Shown: in pieces, positions 17,201 to 22,994 of the stretch | How positions within the stretch are numbered: the stretch's first letter is position 1 | Layout: each line of letters begins with the position of its first letter | Assembly: GCF_008386695.1 (NCBI RefSeq) | Contig: NZ_VUOC01000003.1 | Location: forward strand, 482,421-546,420 | Reading direction: 5' to 3' | Source: Chitinophaga agrisoli | GTDB taxonomy: Bacteria > Bacteroidota > Bacteroidia > Chitinophagales > Chitinophagaceae | DNA length: 64,000 bases | Program-made: the position numbers and the translations under genes | Notes under the pieces: model-generated | Database searches by the model: none | The model's input: only the letters and a program-made list of their open reading frames with translations | What the model was told of the DNA's origin: nothing

Positions 17201-18306
17201 AGAAGCAGGGCCGCTGTCAGGCCAGCCAGTATGGTGGCAATAGCTATATAGGGGTTTGAGAGCATCGTAGCGTTCAGTAGCTTCTGCGCCTTTTCTGCGA
17301 TCACAAGGGCCTGGTAATGGAGGAATTCTCCGGCCGTCAGCGCAGTTACGCCAACAGTCTGCAGGAGCAATTGAGTAGCGCGGATCTTCTCCATCACATT
17401 TACTACTATAATAGCCGCCTGATACGCGCCATATGAAGCAACCAGGATCTCAATGATGTTTATAACGTCCTGGTAATGCTCCACAAGGGTTGTGAGCGCG
17501 TCAATGGCTGTGCCGGCAACACCTTCTGTACTTTGGCCAATATCGTTCAGCATGAGGGTGAACGCATCCCCGAGATTATTGATCCTGCCGGCGAGGGTGC
17601 CTGATTGATCGTCCATCAGGCCAAAAAATGCGCCGCCTACGCCGGTCATGTTCTGGAATGCCTGCTGAATTTCCGGAAAGCCAACCTGGCCGGCAGCAAC
17701 CATTATATCCACCTGTTCGGCAGCGATGCCAAACTGTTTTGACAGCTCCTGTATGATAGGAATGCCAAGACCGGTAAACTGTGCAATGTCCTCCGTTGAA
17801 GCCTGGCCCTCTGTTCTCAGGTTGCCATACAACTTAACAATATCATTAAGCGGGGCGCCTACACCAGATGCCACATTGCCAAGCATGCCAAGCGTACCCA
17901 CTATCTCTTCCGCCTGGAAGCCATAAGCAAGCAGCTGCTGGGCGCCCTGCGTAGCATCTTCTATACTAAATGGAGCTTTTGCGGCCAGGTCTGCTACCTG
18001 CGACAGGAGTTGGTCTGCCTTGTCTTTACTCTGCAACAGCCCGGAGAAAACAATTTCCATTTGCTGGAACTCGCCCCGTACCTTGATCATTTGCTGCAGG
18101 AAGTTTTTGGCTGCCGATACATTAAGGTATTCGCCGATAGCTGTTGCGGCCTTTTTAGCCACGCTCTCTATAGCGGCAGATTCCTCCTTGGCGGCTTCTG
18201 TCACCTGGTTGAGCTGGCGCTCCATAGATAGTAGTTCTGCCTGAAACTGACTGTCGTTAATACGCAGCTCAATTTCCAAAGATCCACCGTTAACATTTAA
18301 TGCCAT
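14278..18306 (-). CDS. Tail tape measure protein
   Basis: A 1342-residue tape measure protein, the internal ruler that sets tail length and is ejected ahead of the payload in phages. The N-terminus (residues 1-230) is the tape-measure domain, with SLEIELRINDSQFQAELLSM and MIKVRGEFQQMEIVFSGLL. Hydrophobic patches lie at about 280-380 (ILVASYGAYQAAIIVVNVM; PYIAIATILAGLTAALLLYG) and about 915-1000 (Gly/Ala-rich, IGGLAATGAAIGSIFSPIG). Long charged coiled-coil stretches fill the rest, including residues 380-860 and 1000-1150. By the usual ratio of about 0.15 nm per residue the tail would be roughly 0.2 micrometre long. It starts 10 bp after the frameshifted chaperone ORF, the standard order in long-tailed phages. 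The reading frame is intact. Confidence 0.92.
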   Translation of the reverse strand: MALNVNGGSLEIELRINDSQFQAELLSMERQLNQVTEAAKEESAAIESVAKKAATAIGEYLNVSAAKNFLQQMIKVRGEFQQMEIVFSGLLQSKDKADQLLSQVADLAAKAPFSIEDATQGAQQLLAYGFQAEEIVGTLGMLGNVASGVGAPLNDIVKLYGNLRTEGQASTEDIAQFTGLGIPIIQELSKQFGIAAEQVDIMVAAGQVGFPEIQQAFQNMTGVGGAFFGLMDDQSGTLAGRINNLGDAFTLMLNDIGQSTEGVAGTAIDALTTLVEHYQDVINIIEILVASYGAYQAAIIVVNVMEKIRATQLLLQTVGVTALTAGEFLHYQALVIAEKAQKLLNATMLSNPYIAIATILAGLTAALLLYGDSGVEVTSKQELLAEASKKVADSVDEQTAKIRPYLEILKDVNATEAERLAAYQQLAAIDSKLVAGIDAKNVSQQKLTENVHNYIEALRNQMKLETDQAAVTASLKKEQELREKVARYQKQIDDATPDLNATGLFGGFIRDNAQSDIQIGGYLRDLYSKKLEEQEKTTNDLATDQIKAQAASQSKNTVAAKQTNDQLISQANSLEKIRAVRDSIEKGYKGSTVDKDRAQLAKDLLAADQKTKQLDPYSSIKKSAEAAHQESSKLKDLMNQIQDLERKADTIRQQDGDTPEAIDKKIKDLKAQAEKLKAGKGVLGKIDLAGNLVLDDAKAKAAAKDITNKLNSELSNINVSLTTVAPNSNEELQLKKAAIDEQTALEIEATKKQYTNDLSSQQALTDKIAEIKARARKQESDLDREYARKAVDEQLKDIKEQTAIKNIGDQRIVDDPLSSANQKYAAQQNILNRNKESLQKMLEVLAKFGSTGLADTKELNHEMTQLALDIAGVNSELKKTGDQHFLDVLQELPKTLSAASSGLRQLSSDVAGSNKGLADTLEIMSDLLGGISQIAQIGGIVGGVASGRMSAEDGGSAASSIGGLAATGAAIGSIFSPIGTIIGAAAGALVGVVASALKGGQKVRESIQKTYEAIYAFQITQELGEYKINEQLRDRALLKAQEIKLTLQGLKAQEDTLKVGQQQNEQDQARLLALLQGEQFITGVSEQKYGGFLGLWKKSEPVNQYAALLGMTADEIEKLYTSGQLDGRARSLYEELKQLQDEGKNIQQQLEDLQAQAAQVFTGTTSDSIEDSIVNGFSNGLFAAQDFADNFESLMRQAALNSLKYQYLEEPLQAFYDQFTNAAESDNVLTAQEIADLQDRYDQIIENAGEQFQQLQDITGLELATGSSDQNSLSGAIKGMTEQQADLLAGQFGGLRLTAIEQLQVATQHLSVLNLIKTDTANLVSIEARLRRIETVGIKIIK

Positions 18307-18316
18307 TACTATCTAT

Positions 18317-18565
18317 TTAAAAACGAAAAAAATTGATGATATCTTCCTCTTCTATCTTATCTGCGGGTTCCACGTCTTCCTTGTCCCCATCCCAGGACGG
18401 AATGGTGGCTGATAGCATTAATATATTGCTCCAGCTGATTTCCCAGAGCACCGCATGCCATGATAGCCGGAAATACTTGATAATGCCGCCGATTATTCCC
18501 CAGAGGCTATTGTCTCCACTGGATTTAGTAGGCTCACCCCTCTTATTGAGATGATAGTACTCATA
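18317..18565 (-). CDS. -1 frameshift extension of the tail assembly chaperone (T part of GT)
   Basis: An open frame without a suitable start codon, lying in the -1 frame relative to the chaperone gene. It runs from an upstream TGA at about 18585 to TAA at 18317. Slippage on A AAT TTT (18565-18571, reverse strand, correctly phased with the 0 frame) would join residues 1-142 of the 165-residue protein to these 82 residues, giving a 224-residue GT product. The extension begins YEYYHLNKRGEPTKSSG, carries an aromatic segment (SWHAVLWEISWSNILML) typical of tail-chaperone extensions, and ends in an acidic tail. This is the same arrangement as lambda gpG/gpGT, where the ratio of short to long product matters for tail assembly. 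Confidence is high for the reading frame, and somewhat lower for the exact slip site. Confidence 0.8.
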   Translation of the reverse strand, partial: YEYYHLNKRGEPTKSSGDNSLWGIIGGIIKYFRLSWHAVLWEISWSNILMLSATIPSWDGDKEDVEPADKIEEEDIINFFRF

Positions 18566-18990
18566 AAATTTACCAGATCAAGCTGACGGATAATAATGCC
18601 GGATATTGACATAAGCTCCGCTGCTGTCAGGTTTTCTTTTATGAACCGGATGAGGTCCTTTCCGGGGCCTTGCTCGCTGTTGGCAATGGCGGTAGCCACT
18701 ACTTGAGCCAGCACGTCGCCATATCTGTTATAGGCCACGTAATTGCTTTCCAGGGCGGAGCCGTTCTTCTTATACACGTCGGCGTCAATCTCCAGGAGCA
18801 GCCTTGATATCCGTATCATATTGCCCAGGGTGGCAGGGCGGATCGAAAAGGTGCGTTTGGCTGGTAGCCAGCCCCACCTCATAGCGATCCGCTCCCACCA
18901 TCTTGGATGCAACACGTCAATATCGACGCGGATGGATTTTTCAAGTATAGCATCAGCTGTAGAAGACAGGATGTTCTTTGAATGATCCAT
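18493..18990 (-). CDS. Tail assembly chaperone (G-like)
   Basis: A 165-residue protein between the tail tube and the tape measure, the position of the G-type tail assembly chaperone, which coats the tape measure during tail assembly and is not in the finished tail. It is helical and soluble; recognisable stretches are HPRWWERIAMRWGWLPAKR and RPATLGNMIRISRLLLEID. It ends at TAA (18493) but contains a phased slippery heptamer at 18565-18571, where part of the ribosomes should shift to the -1 frame and read on to 18317. ATG start at 18990, 6 bp after the tail tube stop. Confidence 0.8.
   Translation of the reverse strand: MDHSKNILSSTADAILEKSIRVDIDVLHPRWWERIAMRWGWLPAKRTFSIRPATLGNMIRISRLLLEIDADVYKKNGSALESNYVAYNRYGDVLAQVVATAIANSEQGPGKDLIRFIKENLTAAELMSISGIIIRQLDLVNFMSTIISIRGVSLLNPVETIASGE
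18565..18571 (-). promoter_or_regulatory. Ribosomal -1 frameshift site A AAT TTT
   Basis: Reverse-strand heptamer AAATTTT, with the first A in the third codon position of the chaperone frame (Val-Asn-Phe codons GTA AAT TTT). It fits the X XXY YYZ rule. After slippage the frame continues TAT GAG TAC and stays open for 82 codons. No clear downstream pseudoknot was identified. Confidence 0.75.
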
Positions 18991-18996
18991 GTTGGG

Positions 18997-19503
18997 TTAT
19001 GCCTGTTTAGTGTACTTTACAGGAGATACTCCCTCTTTCTCCGGCTTCAGAATGTCGATGGTGATATCCACCTGGAAAAGGGCTGACTTACGGAAGTTGA
19101 ACTGCTTAATAGCACTTACCTTACCACGGGGAATGTCTACGATACCGTTCTTCTGGGTGATAAGACGAATGGACTGCTCGATCTGAGGAGCTTCCAACGG
19201 CGCTTCCCAAACACTGTTGCCACTTTGATCTACAGATGCGGCGCCGCCGAGAACACGTACCAGAGAGGCTGGCTCTACATCATATACGCTCAGCGCTACG
19301 GTACTTTTGCCCGGTGTTACCTGTGTGTAAAAAGGAGTGTCCAGCTCTTCCACGTTAAAATCAGTGGTGGTGGGGGCCGCATCCGTCAGGATAGCGGTGT
19401 CGGTTACAGTGGGGCCCAGGGGTAACAGGTCAGTACCCATACCGCCGTCAGCGGCGATGTCGCCCATCAAAAATTGCTTTAAACCTAATTCGGCTTTTGC
19501 CAT
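18997..19503 (-). CDS. Major tail (tube) protein
   Basis: A 168-residue protein at the position of the major tail tube protein. It is beta-rich and compact. The opening MAKAELGLKQFLMGDIAADG and the later VELDTPFYTQVTP-like and KFQVDITIDILKPEKEG-like regions resemble Bacteroidota prophage tube proteins. It lies 31 bp after the tail terminator-like gene and 6 bp before the chaperone. No sheath gene follows, so the tail would be non-contractile. Assignment rests on size, order and general similarity. Confidence 0.75.
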   Translation of the reverse strand: MAKAELGLKQFLMGDIAADGGMGTDLLPLGPTVTDTAILTDAAPTTTDFNVEELDTPFYTQVTPGKSTVALSVYDVEPASLVRVLGGAASVDQSGNSVWEAPLEAPQIEQSIRLITQKNGIVDIPRGKVSAIKQFNFRKSALFQVDITIDILKPEKEGVSPVKYTKQA

Positions 19504-19534
19504 GGGTTAACGAATTTTAAAGATTAAATAAAAA

Positions 19535-19903
19535 TTATAAATTAACTGCATAAAAGAGCAGCCGGATACTTATGTAAGGCTCATGGGTTTCAGGGATTTC
19601 CAAAACGGCCTGCTGTTGTACAGAAAAACATACATCATCGATCCACACTTCAGTTAATAATGAAGTGGCTATTGCAGCCAGGATCTGCATGCGCGCATGG
19701 TCTGCCGGCACATAGATATTAACGTCTACTAAACCTTCCTGCAGTTGCTGAGCGCTGATAGGTTGACTATTGATAACTACATCTTCTTTATCTGAGTTCA
19801 GCGGCCGGCTGTTTTTATATATGCCACCGGTTACAGCATTCTTTAAGGGGCTATTATCAAGCCAATTCCAAACAATGTCTTCTGCATCTAACGTTGTGAT
19901 CAT
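19535..19903 (-). CDS. Tail terminator / completion-like protein
   Basis: A 122-residue protein, first of the tail operon, with ATG at 19903. The position ahead of the tube protein and the size fit a tail terminator (gpU-like), which caps the head-proximal end of the tube and in phages binds the head-tail connector. Visible segments are DAEDIVWNWLDNSPLKNAV, VDVNIYVPADHARMQILAAI and PETHEPYISIRLLFYAVNL. I have no family-level motif for it. A good promoter lies about 85 bp upstream. Confidence 0.55.
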   Translation of the reverse strand: MITTLDAEDIVWNWLDNSPLKNAVTGGIYKNSRPLNSDKEDVVINSQPISAQQLQEGLVDVNIYVPADHARMQILAAIATSLLTEVWIDDVCFSVQQQAVLEIPETHEPYISIRLLFYAVNL

Positions 19904-19985
19904 CGCATTCTTTTTTATATGCCGCCAATCCCGTTGTGAGCTTACAAGTGGTTAACAAACAATGGTATGGGGCTGTTTGTGAATA

Positions 19986-20014
19986 CAAAAGTACGAGCCT
20001 ATGTTATCCCCAAA
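19986..20014 (-). promoter_or_regulatory. Probable promoter of the tail operon
   Basis: On the reverse strand, TTTG (20014-20011), 17 nt, then TACTTTTG (19993-19986), fitting the Bacteroidota TTTG/TAnnTTTG pattern. Transcription should start near 19979, leaving a leader of about 75 nt before the first tail gene. It lies downstream of the 98-residue gene, so the tail genes can be transcribed independently of that gene. Confidence 0.6.
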
Positions 20015-20036
20015 ATAGGTATTCGTTTTTTAGTTT

Positions 20037-20333
20037 TTAAACAAATACACCCATGCCGGCCCATCCTTCTATATTAAACATTCCATCGTTGCCTTCCCAC
20101 GGCTCGGTGCTGGCAAACCTCTTTGATTGGCGCTCCACCCTGTAAATACTATCGCAGGTAAAAATGTGATTGTTTATTATAGTCCTGTTGCTAATGGCCG
20201 CAGTCAGGCGCCGGTGGCTCAGGCGCTCCAATTGCATGGCCTCATGCAGACTACTGTAAGTTTGTACGCTTTGGCCGTTAAGTTCACGTTTCACGACTTC
20301 TGATCCTTTGTAATTCTTTCTCTTCTTCATCAC
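20037..20333 (-). CDS. Small basic protein, possible NUMOD/HTH-like DNA-binding domain
   Basis: A 98-residue protein with ATG at 20333 (MMKKRKNYKG). Residues 12-60 (VVKRELNGQSVQTYSS, LHEAMQLERLSHRRLTAAI) resemble the NUMOD1-type helix-turn-helix repeat, usually found in homing endonucleases and some phage proteins. No nuclease domain is attached. The C-terminal 20 residues are Trp/Gly-rich (EPWEGNDGMFNIEGWAGMG) and unlike the rest. It lies just upstream of the tail operon promoter on the same strand, and could be a regulator or an unrelated remnant. The function is not established. Confidence 0.5.
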   Translation of the reverse strand: MMKKRKNYKGSEVVKRELNGQSVQTYSSLHEAMQLERLSHRRLTAAISNRTIINNHIFTCDSIYRVERQSKRFASTEPWEGNDGMFNIEGWAGMGVFV

Positions 20334-20731
20334 TGTAGTTAAATTATATTATCTTTTTTTTGGGAATTGTGGTTATGCATTAAATATTGATTTCCTCCAT
20401 TTTCTTTGACTCAGTTTTTATTCCGGATGTATTGGTAATGCATCCGGTAACAAGTGCTGCACGGTTTTGGGGGATTCTATATGAGGTCTTTATATTGTTT
20501 TTTACCCTATATTTGAGCTTGTCCTATACTATTAATTTCACAGCGGAATATGACCGCGTTTGAAAGGGTGCTGAAGGGGCGCTTTTAAATTTGTGGTAAT
20601 AATGATAAACTGGATAGGGTACATCAATTGGTGCTAATATGTTATCTCGTTAATATGGTTACATACTGCAAAAATGCGCTGAACGAATGCAGTGGATCTG
20701 CGCAGTATAGAACATACAACCTAAATGCTAT
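20334..20731. promoter_or_regulatory. AT-rich divergent intergenic region with hairpin and promoter
   Basis: A 398-bp region between the tail-side gene (reverse) and the small secreted protein (forward). It contains a near-perfect inverted repeat, CCGGATGTATT/AATGCATCCGG around GGT, at 20423-20447. It also has TTTG (20559-20562), 23 nt, TAAATTTG (20586-20593), a plausible forward promoter for the gene at 20732. A second TAnnTTTG match (TATATTTG) lies at 20508-20515. No open reading frame or RNA gene is seen. Confidence 0.5.
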
Positions 20732-21118
20732 ATGAAAAAAATAATACTACTTATCGTCCTATGTATGCCTTTGCTGGCCCGCGCTCAGCGCATTTTTGTT
20801 GAACCTAATCCCAGAGGTTATGAGCAGCCAATAATAAACAAGCTGATTGAAGAAAAATATAAAGTCGTATTTAAGAGCGATAGTGCAGACATAACGATTA
20901 AATGCATGACATCAGCTAAAAAGAAGTACAGAGCGATAGGTTATCTGTTGGCAGTTAGCCCCAAAGATGGGACCATATTAGGCGAGTCAAAAAGGGAAAG
21001 CGCCAGATCCAATTATTACAATGGCCTGGAAGATCCTGAATACCGGATGATGAGGCAACTGGCCAATAAAGAGCTGAAGAATTTACTGTACGAAATATCG
21101 TCTGATAAGAAAATGTAA
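20732..21118 (+). CDS. Small secreted protein of unknown function
   Basis: A 128-residue protein with a Sec signal peptide (MKKIILLIVLCMPLLARAQ, residues 1-19). The mature part is basic and mixed alpha/beta: FVEPNPRGYEQPIINKLIEE, then a strand (YKVVFKSDSADITIKCM), then SPKDGTILGESKRESARS, and a C-terminal helix MRQLANKELKNLLYEI. I do not recognise the family. It is transcribed away from the tail operon and toward the second SusD, sharing the terminator at 21161-21193. Confidence 0.7.
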   Translation: MKKIILLIVLCMPLLARAQRIFVEPNPRGYEQPIINKLIEEKYKVVFKSDSADITIKCMTSAKKKYRAIGYLLAVSPKDGTILGESKRESARSNYYNGLEDPEYRMMRQLANKELKNLLYEISSDKKM

Positions 21119-21160
21119 CATAGGAAAGCGTTGAATAGTTTATCACTCTTCTGTATAAAT

Positions 21161-21193
21161 AAGAAAGGTCCTGCCACCGGCGGGACCTTTCTT
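21161..21193. terminator. Bidirectional terminator
   Basis: AAGAAAGGTCCTGCC pairs with GGCGGGACCTTTCTT around ACC (one wobble), with T/A-rich flanks on both sides. It separates the convergent small secreted gene and susD of locus 2. Confidence 0.85.
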
Positions 21194-21210
21194 ATTTTAT
21201 ATACTACATA

Positions 21211-22986
21211 TCAATAACCCGGATTCTGCTTTAACAACGGGTTCCTGTTCATTTCCTCCAGCTGTATGGGTATAAAATACATTTTATTGTCCCAGTGGCG
21301 GTTCTGTATATCAATTACCTTGTAGTGATAATCATGATAGGTAGTACGATCTGCCCGGTTGGCGCCCTGCACAGATATTTCAATACCCCTGGCGTTTTCA
21401 TTCATCACCTGCGGCGCGATCATCCAGCGCCTGATATCAAAAAAGCGGTGCTCCTCAAAAGCCAGCTCTATCTTGCGCTCGTTACGATACTCATCCCGGA
21501 GCATAGTACCGGTAAGCGCCGTAGTGAATTCCGGCATGCCCGCACGTTTTCTTATCAGGTTCAGCGTATTCCTTGCCTCTTGTTCCTGCCCTAATTCAAT
21601 ACAGGCTTCTGCATAGTTCAGCAGGATCTCTCCATACCGGAAGAAAGGCCAGGGAATTTCCTGTGAGGCCGCCTGGTGGTTATTATTAGGATCTACAAAT
21701 TTGCGCAGGTAATAATTGGAGTAGCTGCCGTTCCAGTTTTCTATGGGCCCGTTGCGGGTATCAATGCCAGGCAGGGTGCTGCCATCCGGCAGCGTCAAAG
21801 TTTTAAACGCCTGCACAATACCTACCGGGTCAAATACCTCGCCATCAGAAGTACGTTTTTTCCAGGGAGCGCCATCATAAAAGATAGTGGCATAAAAGCG
21901 CGGGTCCCTGTTTTCATAGGGATGGGCGGCATGTACGGGGTTACCCCAGCTAAACTTTGATCCATCCCGCATTTCATAAGAATCTACCATCTGCTGGATT
22001 GGGGAGTTTTCTCCATAGCCATGATAGCCATTAGGATTGAACCACATGCCAACATTCGGCGCAGCGGCGCTCACGCTGGTAAAACGGGAGAAAATGATCT
22101 CTTCGTTGGTTTTGCTTAGAAAGAGATTGGCATAATTAGCAGCGGTAGAATCACCGGGAGCGGGATTAGCGGAAAAAAGCTTATAAGTACCCAGATCCAT
22201 GATGGCTTTAGCGGCGTTGCGTGCTGCTTCCCAACGGGTTTGCCGGCTGCCGCTGGTATAGCCTGTTTCTGGCTGGTGGCTGGGGTTGATGTTATACAGA
22301 TCGCTGGCTGCATATAACAGCACCCTTGACTTTAATGAAAGGGCGGCGCCTTTGGTAGCACGGCCCACATCTGCCCCGGTATAGGCCGCGGGTAGTAACG
22401 CCGCGGCTGAATCTGCATCCCGTACAATGAAATTGATGGTTTCTTCAAACGTGTTCCTTGCTTTGGCGGTACTGTCCTGCAGGCCATATACCTGCGTGAT
22501 CAGCGGCACGCCGCCGTTTACCCGCATCAGGTTATGATAGAAATAACCTCTTAAAAAATATGCTTCGCCCCTCATACGCTGTACCATAGCCTGGTTGTAT
22601 GCCGTGGAGCTGGCGGAGTTCACCAGGAAATCATTACACTGGCGGATGCCGGAATAAAGGCTGCCCCAAAGCAGGTAGTTAAACCGCGAGCCGCCCAGGA
22701 TATCCAGGTTGGAAGAGGTGATAGTGGATTGAACGATGGGCGTAGCGCCGTTTGTCCAGATGGCTTCATCATCCAGCACACTCAGGCCACTGGTGGAGTT
22801 ATACTCCCCATACCCAACGAAGGTGTAGATATTATTCATGTAGGCCTGCATCAGTGAGGCATCGCCCCAAACGGCGGCGCTGGTGATCTGGTTCAGCGGG
22901 GTAACATCCAGTATGCTGCTACAACCGGCCATACCGCCTAGTATGTATATAAACAGGGAAAGAAAGATCAGCTGCTTTTTCATCAT
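21211..22986 (-). CDS. SusD/RagB surface lipoprotein (locus 2)
   Basis: A 591-residue SusD-family lipoprotein. Signal MMKKQLIFLSLFIYILGGMAGC puts the lipidated cysteine at residue 22, followed by SSILDVTPLNQI. The SusD helical repeats include RGEAYFLRGYFYHNLMRVNG. The C-terminal motif LAFEEHRFFDIRRWM is typical of the RagB/SusD class, and the end, YFIPIQLEEMNRNPLLKQNPGY, is the family's usual PIP/N-P-x-L-x-QNPGY tail. It is translated 8 bp after the SusC stop, so the pair is probably coupled. It is about 100 residues longer than the SusD of locus 1 and clearly not a recent duplicate. Confidence 0.92.
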   Translation of the reverse strand: MMKKQLIFLSLFIYILGGMAGCSSILDVTPLNQITSAAVWGDASLMQAYMNNIYTFVGYGEYNSTSGLSVLDDEAIWTNGATPIVQSTITSSNLDILGGSRFNYLLWGSLYSGIRQCNDFLVNSASSTAYNQAMVQRMRGEAYFLRGYFYHNLMRVNGGVPLITQVYGLQDSTAKARNTFEETINFIVRDADSAAALLPAAYTGADVGRATKGAALSLKSRVLLYAASDLYNINPSHQPETGYTSGSRQTRWEAARNAAKAIMDLGTYKLFSANPAPGDSTAANYANLFLSKTNEEIIFSRFTSVSAAAPNVGMWFNPNGYHGYGENSPIQQMVDSYEMRDGSKFSWGNPVHAAHPYENRDPRFYATIFYDGAPWKKRTSDGEVFDPVGIVQAFKTLTLPDGSTLPGIDTRNGPIENWNGSYSNYYLRKFVDPNNNHQAASQEIPWPFFRYGEILLNYAEACIELGQEQEARNTLNLIRKRAGMPEFTTALTGTMLRDEYRNERKIELAFEEHRFFDIRRWMIAPQVMNENARGIEISVQGANRADRTTYHDYHYKVIDIQNRHWDNKMYFIPIQLEEMNRNPLLKQNPGY

Positions 22987-22994
22987 TAGAACAT

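Noticed and set aside
16510-17259. A 249-residue forward frame inside the tape measure gene
   Set aside because: Shadow of the tape-measure coding sequence; no motif or translation-initiation context.
9894-20333. A complete prophage
   Set aside because: Capsid, portal, terminase, integrase, replication and lysis genes are all missing on both sides; only a tail module is supported.
9894-20333. Contractile (R-type or type VI-like) system
   Set aside because: No sheath, baseplate wedge or spike gene is present; the gene order is that of a non-contractile tail.
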